NCBI GenBank assembly: GCA_965261585.1
Contig: CBDHDN010000032.1
Coordinates: 1 to 21,123, forward strand
DNA length: 21,123 bases
Direction of reading: 5' to 3'
Source: CBDHDN01 sp965261585
GTDB lineage: Bacteria; Pseudomonadota; Alphaproteobacteria; UBA6615
Shown: one piece after another, positions 7,188 through 14,824 of the stretch
Position numbering within the stretch: position 1 is the first letter of the stretch
How the letters are laid out: the number at the start of each line of letters is the position of its first letter
Program-made: the position numbers and the translations under genes
Notes under the pieces: generated by a model
What the model was told of the DNA's origin: nothing
Databases searched by the model: none
The model's input: the letters and a program-made list of their open reading frames with translations, nothing else

Positions 7188-8930
7188 ACCGGGTGCGCTG
7201 CAGCCGTCTATCAATCCGGACGCGCCTTGTGGCACGGATCCGCGGCGGCGGCGCTGATTACCGCGCGCCTGGAGCAGCAGCCGACGCGGGCGCTCGAGCG
7301 GCTGGCGGAGGCGATCGGCCTGCTCGGGCCGGCGGAGCGGCTGGCCTCCCTGCGCGGCCGGCTGACGGACCTCGAGACAGAGCTTGCGCAATTCGACAAA
7401 GAGACGGACGACTTGGCCGCCGCCGTGCGGCGGCGGCGGCGGCGGTCCGCCCGCGCGGCGACGCCCGCGCCCATGGACCGGCCGCGGCCCGAAGCGCCAA
7501 CCGATACGGCTGAGGATTGGCCGTCGCAGACCGCCGACATGGGCACTGTGTCGGCCGCTGATGCGGCTGCAGCCGAACAGCCTGATAGCGGATTGGGTCC
7601 GGTCGAATCCGATGCCGAGTTCGCCGCCTCGTTTGCCACCAAACTCAACCGAATCTCGGTGTCGATGAACGGGCCGGTGCCAACGCCGCCGGCACAGCCA
7701 TTGCTGTTGCAGGCGGTCGTAGAGCCGGCGGCTGCCAAGCCCGCCAAGCCCCTGCGTCGGAAGGCTGCCGCATTGAAGCCGATCGACGGTGGCGCGGCCG
7801 CCGCTACACCGGGGCCGGTCCCGGACGTGGCGGAACCGGCTGCATTGGCACTTACCGAACCGGCGACACCCGCGGTCGCGAACGCGCGCCGCCGGGGCTT
7901 GTGGCCCGCGGCGGCGGCCCTGCTGCTGGCCGTTGCGCTGGGCGTTGGCGGCCTGTTCGTTGGGGCCAAGGTGGGTGTCATCCAGCGCGACACGTTCGTC
8001 CCTGTTCTTGTGTTGTCCCGCGACGCCGTGAATGACGGCAAGGCTGCGTGGGACACCCTTGCCCTTGGTGCCCGGACCCACGTGATGCAGCCGTTGAGCG
8101 ACGCGATGGCACAATGGGGCGACGCCCTTGCCCAGTGGGTGGCGCGCGCACTGGGTGCCGCCCAGGTGGCGCCGGGCGGCGTCGAGGGCGAAGCGCCGGC
8201 GCGGCCGGTGCCGGGCCTCGATGTGCGGGTGGCGCCGAACCCGATCGCGGCCGGCGACGGCGAAGCGGACCGTCTGACCTGGTCGGAAGCCGGTGGGTCG
8301 GCTGCGTCGCGGGCGGCCGACGCTGTTGGCAGTGGACCCAAGTCCGGGGTTGCCGTGAGCCTGCCGTCGTCGCCCGAGGCGTCATCGCCGGCGCCGCCGG
8401 CGCTGCCGCAAGGCAGCAGCGTTGCCGCGGCACCGCAGACCCATTTACCCATACCCAGCATCGACACCCCGCCGATGCATCCGGTTCCGATACCGGGCGT
8501 TGTTGCCGGCCCACCCCTGCCGTTCCTGCCGGACCCGCCGCCGATCGGCCTTGGCCACGAGACGGTGGTTGCCGCGGCAGAGCAGCACGGGATCGTTTGT
8601 GATGTCGAATTGGGCCGGCTGCGGTTCGTTGTCCGCACGCGGCACTCGAAGGGCCCGAACGACGTCGTGTCGTTTGCCGACGACATGATTCAGGTCACGG
8701 CCGACGGCGCCGCCGCCGTCGGTGCGGACGGCCGCCGCCAGACCTGGTTCGACCCGACGCGGCGGATCACGACGCGGATTGCGTCATCGGCTCACGGCCC
8801 ATCGGAGAAGACCGGCTACTTGCCCCTGCGTCACTCGGTGATCTTCGACGGCCTGCGCTACCGGTTCACCTTCTCGGCCGGTGAGCGCTTCTTCGTGCGC
8901 GTCGTTGCTGAGCAATGTAGCGGCCTTTAG
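7188..8930 (+). CDS. 5'-truncated single-pass membrane protein of unknown function
   Basis: Coding sequence in one frame from the IS3 right end to TAG 8928-8930, about 580 residues. The beginning is missing; the only plausible internal start is a TTG at 7227 without a clear ribosome-binding site. Order of features: a predicted coiled coil (about 7250-7420, LASLRGRLTDLETELAQFD), an Arg run encoded by six CGG codons (7428-7445), an Ala/Pro-rich cytoplasmic linker, one membrane segment (about 7905-7975, LWPAAAALLLAVALGVGGLF), an Ala/Pro-rich segment, and a compact C-terminal domain (about 8555-8925) that includes FVVRTRHSKGPNDVVSF. I do not recognise the family. The frame coincides with that of IS OrfB's first half, so an automatic call would begin at 6261 and give an 889-residue chimera. 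Whether the fragment is expressed is unclear. Confidence 0.6.
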   Translation, partial: TGCAAAVYQSGRALWHGSAAAALITARLEQQPTRALERLAEAIGLLGPAERLASLRGRLTDLETELAQFDKETDDLAAAVRRRRRRSARAATPAPMDRPRPEAPTDTAEDWPSQTADMGTVSAADAAAAEQPDSGLGPVESDAEFAASFATKLNRISVSMNGPVPTPPAQPLLLQAVVEPAAAKPAKPLRRKAAALKPIDGGAAAATPGPVPDVAEPAALALTEPATPAVANARRRGLWPAAAALLLAVALGVGGLFVGAKVGVIQRDTFVPVLVLSRDAVNDGKAAWDTLALGARTHVMQPLSDAMAQWGDALAQWVARALGAAQVAPGGVEGEAPARPVPGLDVRVAPNPIAAGDGEADRLTWSEAGGSAASRAADAVGSGPKSGVAVSLPSSPEASSPAPPALPQGSSVAAAPQTHLPIPSIDTPPMHPVPIPGVVAGPPLPFLPDPPPIGLGHETVVAAAEQHGIVCDVELGRLRFVVRTRHSKGPNDVVSFADDMIQVTADGAAAVGADGRRQTWFDPTRRITTRIASSAHGPSEKTGYLPLRHSVIFDGLRYRFTFSAGERFFVRVVAEQCSGL

Positions 8931-8991
8931 GGCGTTTCCAGTTCAATTGGCTCCGGCCCGCTCGCCCAAGCCGGCGATCGGCCCACCTCGA

Positions 8992-9022
8992 TAGACACCT
9001 GAGCGCGGCCATCGGTTATACT
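8992..9022 (+). promoter_or_regulatory. Possible promoter for the YihY-family gene and pcm
   Basis: TATACT at 9017-9022 is a good -10 match. The best -35-like hexamer is TAGACA at 8992-8997, with a 19-base spacer, longer than ideal. It lies in the 127-bp gap before the GTG at 9058. Weak evidence. Confidence 0.25.
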
Positions 9023-9057
9023 CGACCGACAAAGCACCACCGGGTCGAGGTCATACA

Positions 9058-10422
9058 GTGTTGGCGGCAACACCCTCCAATCGCCTCTCGATGCTGCGCC
9101 GCGAGGCCGCTGCGTTCTCCCGTTACGCGGTCGCCCGCTACAACGGCGACAGCTGCCTCAGGATTGCCGCGTCGCGGAGCTATACGTCGCTCCTGGCGTT
9201 GGTTCCGCTGATCGCCATCGCCGTTGCGGTGTTGTCGGCGTTTCCGATCTTCGACGGCGCACGGTCCGAGCTGGGCACGCTGGTCCTGAGCTATGTCGCG
9301 CCCCATGCCGGCGCCCAGGTTCAAGGCTACATCGACCGTTTTGTCGCCAATACCGGCCAGCTGACGACTGTGGGGGTCGTCGGCCTGGCGATCGTCGCCG
9401 TGATGCTCCTGGCGACCGTGGAATCGGCGCTGAACGGTATCTGGCGGGTCCGCGAGCCGCGGCCGTGGGTGGCTCGCCTGCTGATGGCGTACTGGACGCT
9501 GCTTACGCTCGGGCCCTTGTTGTTGGCGGCGGGGTTGTCGCTGAGCTCGACGGCGCTTACCGGCGCCCGCATTGTTGGGCTGTCGGGCGAGTTGGGGACC
9601 GCACGCGAGTTGGTCTCCCGGCTGGCGCCGTTCGCGTTCGCCGTCGTCGGTTTCGCCGCGCTCTACGTGGCGTTGCCCAACCGGCAGGTGAAGATCCGCC
9701 ACGCCGCGGCAGGCGGCCTCGTTGCGGCCGTCTTTTTCGAGGCACTGAAGCTGGCGTTCGGCGTCTTCGTCGCCGGGATCGGCAGCGTGCAGGCGATCTA
9801 TGGAGCGCTGGCGGCGCTGCCGCTGTTCTTGATGTGGATGTACTTCACGTGGTCGGTCGTGCTGTTTGGCGCCGTCGTTGCCGCGGCGTGGCCGGAGTGG
9901 CTGGTGGCGCGTCGAGACACGGCGGTGCCACAGTCGCCCGTATCGCGCCTGGCACGAGCGCTGCAGGTCTTGTCGGCACTGCAATCTGCCGCGCGTGGTG
10001 GGCGCCGCCCACTGGGCGACGACCTGCTGGCAGTCACCGGCGGCGATCGCGAGGGCCTCGTCCAGGCGCTCGTCGCGCTGGAGTCCGGCGGCTATGTCGC
10101 CAGGACGGAGGACGGCCGGCTGCTGTTGGCGCGCGACTTGGGAGCCGTGACACTCTACGACCTGTACTGCCTTTTCGGCGTCGGGACCCGGCGCGACGAC
10201 CTGCCGCAGCTTGGCGGGGTGGCCTGGGCGGAACCGTTTGCCCAGCTCGTCGATGCCGCGACAACGCACAATCGCGACCTGTTGGATGTGCTATTGAACG
10301 CCTTGTTCGGCGACGCGGTGAAGTCCGGGCCCGACGAATCCGATGTGCCGCACGGATCGAAGACGGATGTCATCAGCCTGGAGCGGGGCCGTCGGCAAGG
10401 CGCCTCGGTCCCACAAGGGTGA
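9058..10422 (+). CDS. YihY/virulence factor BrkB family inner-membrane protein
   Basis: 454 residues from a GTG at 9058 with GAGG seven bases upstream; ATG 9091 is an alternative. The N-terminal two thirds match the YihY (formerly RNase BN) family: SYTSLLALVPLIAIAVAVL early, ESALNGIWRVREPRPW near residue 130, then LLTLGPLLLAAGLSL, and later LPLFLMWMYFTWSVVLFGAV. About six membrane segments are expected. The last 120 residues are soluble and may form a winged-helix-like domain seen in longer members (LLAVTGGDREGLVQALVALE). The family was once called ribonuclease BN, but that assignment was withdrawn; its role is unknown and may be transport. The stop is nine bases before pcm, so the two are probably co-transcribed. 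Confidence 0.88.
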   Translation: MLAATPSNRLSMLRREAAAFSRYAVARYNGDSCLRIAASRSYTSLLALVPLIAIAVAVLSAFPIFDGARSELGTLVLSYVAPHAGAQVQGYIDRFVANTGQLTTVGVVGLAIVAVMLLATVESALNGIWRVREPRPWVARLLMAYWTLLTLGPLLLAAGLSLSSTALTGARIVGLSGELGTARELVSRLAPFAFAVVGFAALYVALPNRQVKIRHAAAGGLVAAVFFEALKLAFGVFVAGIGSVQAIYGALAALPLFLMWMYFTWSVVLFGAVVAAAWPEWLVARRDTAVPQSPVSRLARALQVLSALQSAARGGRRPLGDDLLAVTGGDREGLVQALVALESGGYVARTEDGRLLLARDLGAVTLYDLYCLFGVGTRRDDLPQLGGVAWAEPFAQLVDAATTHNRDLLDVLLNALFGDAVKSGPDESDVPHGSKTDVISLERGRRQGASVPQG

Positions 10423-10431
10423 CGCTGCGCC

Positions 10432-11118
10432 ATGGGTGAGGTGAACTTCGAGCAGATGCGCCGCCACATGGTACAGGAGATCTGTGCCCACGCGGCCATG
10501 GTCAAGGCGCATATCGGCAAGGCGGCGCTGGGCGATCGCGTCATTGATGCGATGGTGTCCGTGCCGCGCCACATGTTCGTGCCGGTCGAGCTGCGGGCGT
10601 TCGCCTATGCCAATACGCCACTACCGATCGGTCATGGCAAGACGATCTCACAGCCCTTCATCGTCGCCCTGATGACCGACCTGCTGGCCGTCAACGCTGG
10701 CGAACGAGTGCTCGAGATCGGCACCGGCCTTGGCTATCAGTCGGCCATCCTGGCCGAGCTCGCCGAGCGGGTCTACAGCGTCGAGATCATCGACGAGTTG
10801 ACCGAAGAGGCCAACAAGCGGCTCGCCGGGCAGGGCTACACGAACGTCGAGACCCGGCGCAGCGACGGCTACCATGGCTGGCCGGCGCACGCGCCCTTCG
10901 ACAAGATCATGGTGACGGCGGCGCCCGACCTGATCCCGCCGCCGCTGCTGACCCAGCTGAAGCCTGGCGGCAGGATGGTGATCCCGGCCGGCACACCGGA
11001 CGCCCAGCAGCTGTTGCTGGTCCAGAAAGACGCCGCCGGCCGCACCAGTACCCAGGAGATCCTGCCGGTGCGGTTCTCGGTTCTCGAGTGCGACGAGCAG
11101 CCGCATTCGGTCAATTAA
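10432..11118 (+). CDS. pcm: Protein-L-isoaspartate O-methyltransferase
   Basis: 228 residues, close to the usual length. It transfers a methyl group from S-adenosylmethionine to the alpha-carboxyl of L-isoaspartyl residues in aged proteins, starting their repair, in the cytoplasm. Diagnostic motifs: PLPIGHGKTISQPFIVALM near residue 62 (substrate loop) and VLEIGTGLGYQSAILAEL near residue 93 (SAM-binding motif I), then VYSVEII and a C-terminal LKPGGRMVIPAG. The upstream MVSVPRHMFVP segment is also typical. ATG 10432 follows the YihY-family stop by nine bases, with AAGGG at the 3' end of that gene as the likely ribosome-binding site. Confidence 0.95.
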   Translation: MGEVNFEQMRRHMVQEICAHAAMVKAHIGKAALGDRVIDAMVSVPRHMFVPVELRAFAYANTPLPIGHGKTISQPFIVALMTDLLAVNAGERVLEIGTGLGYQSAILAELAERVYSVEIIDELTEEANKRLAGQGYTNVETRRSDGYHGWPAHAPFDKIMVTAAPDLIPPPLLTQLKPGGRMVIPAGTPDAQQLLLVQKDAAGRTSTQEILPVRFSVLECDEQPHSVN

Positions 11119-11589
11119 GGGCGTGTACTGAATCGACGCGCGTCACCCGACTACACCCGCCCGATGATCGCAGCTCCCACATTCGCGTCGATGCAGGATT
11201 ACGTCTTGCGCCTCGGCGACATCGACTTCTGGGGGCCATACGTCGCCGAGATCGTGGAGCGTCACGACTTGGCCGACGCCGGACGGGAACCGGTAGCCGG
11301 TTTCAACGCGACGTACCCGACCTTCCTCTACGGCGATGTCGTGGTGAAGCTGTTCGGCTACTCCCGGTGGTGGCGCAAGAGCCACGCGTCCAAACGCGCG
11401 GCGCAGACCCTTGTCGCTACCGACCCGGAGATCGCCGCGCCCGGCCGGCTGGGCGAGGGGCGGTTGTACAATGATCGTGACGCCCCGTGGCCATACCTGA
11501 TCACCACCCGAATGTCCGGGGTCGCCGCGTGGCGTGCCGAACTGTCGGCGGAACAGCGGCTTTCGGTTGCTGCGGAGCTGGGAAGGGTT

Positions 11590-11658
11590 ACGGTAGGAAT
11601 GCGCATTGCTGCGCACCCCCCGCGCAGATCCGGACGTGGTCGTTGAACCATCCGGCTC
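11590..11658 (-). other. Group II intron domains V and VI
   Basis: Domain V spans 11658-11627: GAGCCGGA at one end pairs with TCCGGATC at the other and contains the AGC catalytic triad. It begins directly after the TAG of the reverse transcriptase. The third base (G) faces an A where a G-U wobble is usual (GGATC instead of GGTTC), so the triad pair is mismatched. Domain VI (about 11626-11590) has the stem TGCGCA/TGCGCA with a GCAA tetraloop. A bulged A at 11594 lies eight bases from the 3' end, the canonical branch-point place. Confidence 0.75.
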
Positions 11659-13142
11659 CTACCTCGGGTGCTTGACGGCGAACCGCTGGTCCGGCCATGG
11701 GTGGCGGATGGAGGCGCGTGGCCACAGGATTTCGGTCATGCGCTCCAATCGCTTCCAACTAAATCGGGCTCGCTGGGACCGGCGGCGTAGCGCCCGCATC
11801 CACCGGCGTTGCAGCCTGCGGAGGAACGCACGGATGAACCGGCCTGACCCTGGGACGGCAAAGTAGTTGAGCCAGCCATTGCAGACTCGCCCCAGCCACC
11901 TACCAACTTCCCAGATGTCGTGGTGCCAGCGCTTGCGAAGCACCTCGTCGATGCGCGCCAGGGTCCTGTTGACCCGTTTGGCAACCGGTTTGCGACCAAG
12001 CCGAAAGCGTCCTCTCAGGGTCGTCGTGCAATAGTGCGTGGGGCCCAGAAAGTCGAAAGTCTCCGGCTTGCCCACCCCGCGCTGGCGCCGGTTCAAATCC
12101 GCGAACCGGCCAAACTCCACGAGGCGGGTCTTGTCCTGGTGGAGGCTGAGACCGAACCGGGCCAGCCTCTCCCGAACGTCGCGGAGGTACCGCTCCGCAT
12201 CCCGCTTGTGTTGGAACCCGACAACGATATCGTCAGCGTAACGGACGATGATCGCTTCGCCATCCGGGACGTTCGGGCGCCATTTCTTGTGGAACCACAC
12301 GTCGAGCACGTAATGCAGGAACACGTTCGCCAAGACGGGGGAGACTATTGCCCCCTGCGGCGTGCCCATACCCGTATCTGCCCATGACCCACTCTCTATG
12401 ACGCCGGCGTTCAGCCATTTCCGGATCAGACGGATGACCCGCCTGTCTCCGATGCGGTGCTCTAGGAACGTGATCAACCAATCCCGCGGGATCGTGTCGA
12501 AGTACGCCCGGAGGTCTGCATCGACTATCCAGCTGACCTTGCGCCGTTCTATCCCGAAGGCCAGGGCATCGAGCGCATCGTGCGCCCCCCGCCCCGGTCG
12601 GAACCCGTAGCTGAAGCCAAGAAACACCACCTCGTAGATCGGTGTCAGGATCACATCCACAACCGCCTTCTGGACGACCTTGTCCTCCAGCGCCGCGATC
12701 CCGAGCGGTCGTGTCCCCCCGTCCGGCTTGGGTACCTCTACCCGCCGAACCGGTGGCGCCCGGTACGCTCCCCCCTGTGCAGGCGCCGGTGCAGGTCGAG
12801 CAGGCGCTCATCCAGACCCTCGCCGTACATGTCCCACGTAACGCCCTCGACACCGGCTGCTGCGTCCTTCTTCAATGCGAAGTAGGCCGCACCGAGCGCG
12901 TCCGGCGTAATGTGGTGGAAGAGCGCAGTGAGACGTTCCTTCGGGTTTCTCTCTGCAGCTTTCCGTATCCGGGCCGCCGCCTGTGGCACGCTCACCCGAC
13001 ACTGGGTTCGGCGCGTGCTTTGGCAATCCGGATTCCCCTTGGTTGAGGCCCTTTCCTCCGGCGACTCCGCAGAAGCTCGCGCTCCCTTGTTCGCCGCCCT
13101 CACAGGTCGTACGGCCTCATCCGACTTCTTCAAACCGTTCAT
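11659..13142 (-). pseudogene. Group II intron reverse transcriptase/maturase, frameshifted
   Basis: About 494 codons in two frames. The first runs from ATG 13142 (MNGLKKSDEAV; a second ATG lies at 13145), through KKDAAAGVEGVTWDMY to LHRRLHRG. The second continues AYRAPPVRRVEVPKPDGG, FSYGFRPGRGAHDAL, VDADLRAYFDTI, GTPQGAIVSPVLANVFL and the catalytic RYADDIVVGF (near 12235), then the maturase X region GWLNYFAVPGSGRF, ending at TAG 11659-11661. The break is at a run of six Cs on the plus strand (12770-12775, Gs in the gene). One more G would restore HRGGAYR. There is no C-terminal HNH endonuclease domain. Intact proteins bind their intron RNA, aid splicing and reverse-transcribe it into DNA; this copy should give no full-length product unless the run is a sequencing error. 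Confidence 0.88.
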
Positions 13143-13312
13143 CATAGGCTTCGGTTTTCTCCATTCCCTACGCGGCCCCTTTACGACAACCGGGGCAGTT
13201 TGAAGACCTCCCAGGGTCCCAACAGAAGGCGTGCGAACGTGCATGGGTTCTCTGACACCGCGGGGCTCGCCGACATCTCACCAAAACGACGCCTGCAATA
13301 TTGCCTTCGACC

Positions 13313-13318
13313 GATCTG
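13313..13318 (-). other. Candidate EBS1 of the group II intron
   Basis: Minus-strand CAGATC is the exact complement of the last six bases before the intron (GATCTG, 13510-13505). Its place in domain I, nearly 190 bases from the 5' end, suits an exon-binding site. A 6-mer can match by chance. Confidence 0.5.
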
Positions 13319-14014
13319 AAAGCCTCGGCACCCCGGACCATCGCTTTTACGGTGCTCAATAGCCCTGCCCATCCATGCCGCTACCGACGCTTCGCCTGCC
13401 CCCTCACGGGAGCCAACGCACGGCTCGCGGAGAAACGTGGTTCGGTTACTCCTTCGTTCCGGGGGACTTGCACCCCCTACCTTCTGTCAGTTCGCCTGGC
13501 GCACCAGATCCGGCGCGTGCACGCGCTACGTCCATCGGGCATGCATACGCACGAGGAGTGGCAGACTCTGAACGTGGCGGCCGCCGCGGAGCAGAGTTCA
13601 CTGCCGCCTCATCTGATCGCGCAGATCGACGACTACCTCGCCCGGCTCGAGCCGTTCGACCGCGTCTTCGTCCACAGCGACCCGACAGCCAACCACGTGT
13701 TCGTCGAGAATGGCCGCCTCGCCGGGATCATCGACTGGGGCGATGCGATGGTGACCGATCGGCACTATTAACTCATCCAGCTCTACGCGACATGTTTGGT
13801 TGCGACAAGGCGCTGTTGCGGGCGTTCCCGGAGGCCAGCGCCTGGCCGGTCGGCACGGACTTTCCCCGCCAGGCACTGGGTCTTGCGCTGCACCGCCAGG
13901 CAGTCGGTGTTGCACAGCACCACGCGATGGACGTCTTCGAGCCCATCGCAGCTCTGCTCCCACTCCGGGACATCGGCACTCTTGACGAGCTCGCGAGCGA
14001 ACTCTTTGCGCAGC

Positions 14015-14500
14015 TCAGTCCCGGAAGTTCAAGTATTGCAGGGGCTGGGCGATCTTGAGGTCTTTGATCAGCACGATCGCGGCCTGCAGGTCGTCGCGCT
14101 TCTTGCCGGTGACGCGCAACTCGTCGCCCTGGATGGCGATCTGGGCCTTCAGCTTCGACGCTTTGAGTGCCTTCACGATCTGCTGCGCGAGGTCGCGCTC
14201 GACACCCTGCTTGATGGTGACCGTCTGCCGGAGTGTGTTGCCCGCGGCCATCTCGGGCTTGGCAAAATCAAACGCGCCGGTGTCCACCTTGCGTTTGGCC
14301 ATGTGGCCGCGCAGCAGCTGCTGCACCTGCTTCAGCTTGAAATCGTCGTCTGCCCTGATCGTCAGAACCGCATCGGTGCGCTCGATCGAGCATTTCGTGC
14401 CCTTGAAGTCGTAGCGCGTGCCGATCTCGCGCATGGCACCCTGGACCGCGTTGTCGACCTCCGGCAGGTCGGTCCGCGAGACGACATCGAATGAAGGCAT
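14015..14500 (-). CDS. yajQ: YajQ family nucleotide-binding protein
   Basis: 161 residues, the normal length. It opens MPSFDVVSRTDLPEVDNAVQ and contains IGTRYDFKGTKCSIE, both hallmarks of YajQ, and ends LKIAQPLQYLNFRD as the family does. The fold is two ferredoxin-like domains. Members bind nucleotides or RNA, and some bind cyclic di-GMP and act as effectors that influence transcription; which applies here cannot be told from sequence. ATG 14500 has an AGGA about ten bases upstream. It converges with the decayed kinase gene, overlapping its 3' end by 44 bases. Confidence 0.95.
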   Translation of the reverse strand: MPSFDVVSRTDLPEVDNAVQGAMREIGTRYDFKGTKCSIERTDAVLTIRADDDFKLKQVQQLLRGHMAKRKVDTGAFDFAKPEMAAGNTLRQTVTIKQGVERDLAQQIVKALKASKLKAQIAIQGDELRVTGKKRDDLQAAIVLIKDLKIAQPLQYLNFRD

Positions 14501-14502
14501 GA

Positions 14503-14534
14503 CCGTCGGATCCTCACTACAGCTTAGCCGACGG
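14503..14534 (-). promoter_or_regulatory. Inverted repeat in the yajQ leader
   Basis: CCGTCGG (14503-14509) and CCGACGG (14528-14534) form a 7-bp inverted repeat with an 18-base loop, ending three bases before the yajQ ATG. The presumed AGGA ribosome-binding site sits in the loop. It could be a leader hairpin or a chance match. Confidence 0.25.
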
Positions 14535-14824
14535 CCACACTAGCGCAGGCGGTCCGCAAAATCGATGCGCGCGGGCGGCATGGGGTCCAAGATTCGTCGG
14601 CACCATGGATCGCCGCCCGGAACGTCGACGCGTCCACAAGCCATGAAACGATAGATGGGACAAGCCAAAGCCGGTAAACTCGATCGCGTTGTCGCGGCGC
14701 AACTTTGTTTGCCCGGCGGGGTCGTACCGGCGACGAGTTGCTGCTGGACATACACCGGCCGACCCCGAACAATTCGATTGCGCGATTGACAAGGAGCGGG
14801 TGTGCCGCGGCGCGGGGTAGGGCG
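14535..14824. other. Divergent intergenic region between yajQ and the ABC exporter
   Basis: About 290 bases with no credible gene. The frame of the ABC transporter stays open upstream to about 14705, but those residues (for example LTRSGCAAARGRA) do not resemble a transporter N-terminus. Promoters for both divergent genes should be here. I see no convincing -35/-10 pair or operator. Confidence 0.4.

Larger units (their letters stand above)
5803..7188 (+). mobile_element. IS3-family insertion sequence with frameshifted OrfB
   Basis: About 1386 bp. A perfect 13-bp inverted repeat marks the ends: TTCCTTGGACACA at 5803-5815 and its reverse complement at 7176-7188. OrfA and OrfB are arranged in the IS3 manner, with OrfB's ATG overlapping OrfA's TGA (ATGA at 6261-6264). 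I see no target-site duplication. The left end abuts the repeat array and the right end abuts a gene fragment with no beginning, so the element was probably involved in a deletion or rearrangement. The OrfB frameshift suggests it cannot move on its own. Confidence 0.82.
11587..13504 (-). mobile_element. Group II intron, antisense to its host gene
   Basis: 1918 bp on the minus strand. The 5' end reads GTGCGCC (at 13504), matching the GUGYG consensus; the 3' end reads CCGTAAC (ending 11587). Excision rejoins the phosphotransferase frame exactly. The last six bases of the upstream exon, GATCTG (IBS1), are perfectly complementary to CAGATC at 13318-13313, a candidate EBS1 at intron position about 187-192. 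Domains V and VI follow the reverse-transcriptase stop directly. The intron points against the host gene's transcription, so it cannot be spliced from the host mRNA. Confidence 0.88.
11164..14058 (+). pseudogene. Aminoglycoside-phosphotransferase-like kinase, disrupted by a group II intron and two further lesions
   Basis: The 5' part (11164-11586, 141 codons) has the nucleotide-binding VVVKLFGYSRWW segment. The 3' part resumes at 13505 with the catalytic HSDPTANHVFV motif and the metal-binding IIDWGDA. Joining 11586 to 13505 gives AAELGR-QIRRVHALRPSG with no gain or loss of a residue, so the intron is a clean insertion. Two more lesions lie in the 3' part: a TAA at 13769-13771 after TDRHY, probably from GAA or GAG, and loss of one C near 13786. 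After it the downstream frame continues RDMFGCDKALLRAF to a stop at 14056-14058, overlapping the end of yajQ on the other strand. The family phosphorylates small molecules, sometimes antibiotics; the substrate here is unknown. No clear ribosome-binding site is seen at 11164. Confidence 0.85.

Noticed and set aside
7211..8686. 491-codon minus-strand Ser/Ala-rich frame
   Set aside because: Antisense of the truncated membrane protein; composition follows the opposite strand's codon bias and no start or domain is seen.
9016..10269. 417-codon minus-strand frame
   Set aside because: Antisense of the well supported YihY-family gene.
11164..14058. Kinase gene restored by intron splicing
   Set aside because: The intron lies on the opposite strand, so host mRNA carries its complement, and the 3' part has a stop codon and a deletion anyway.
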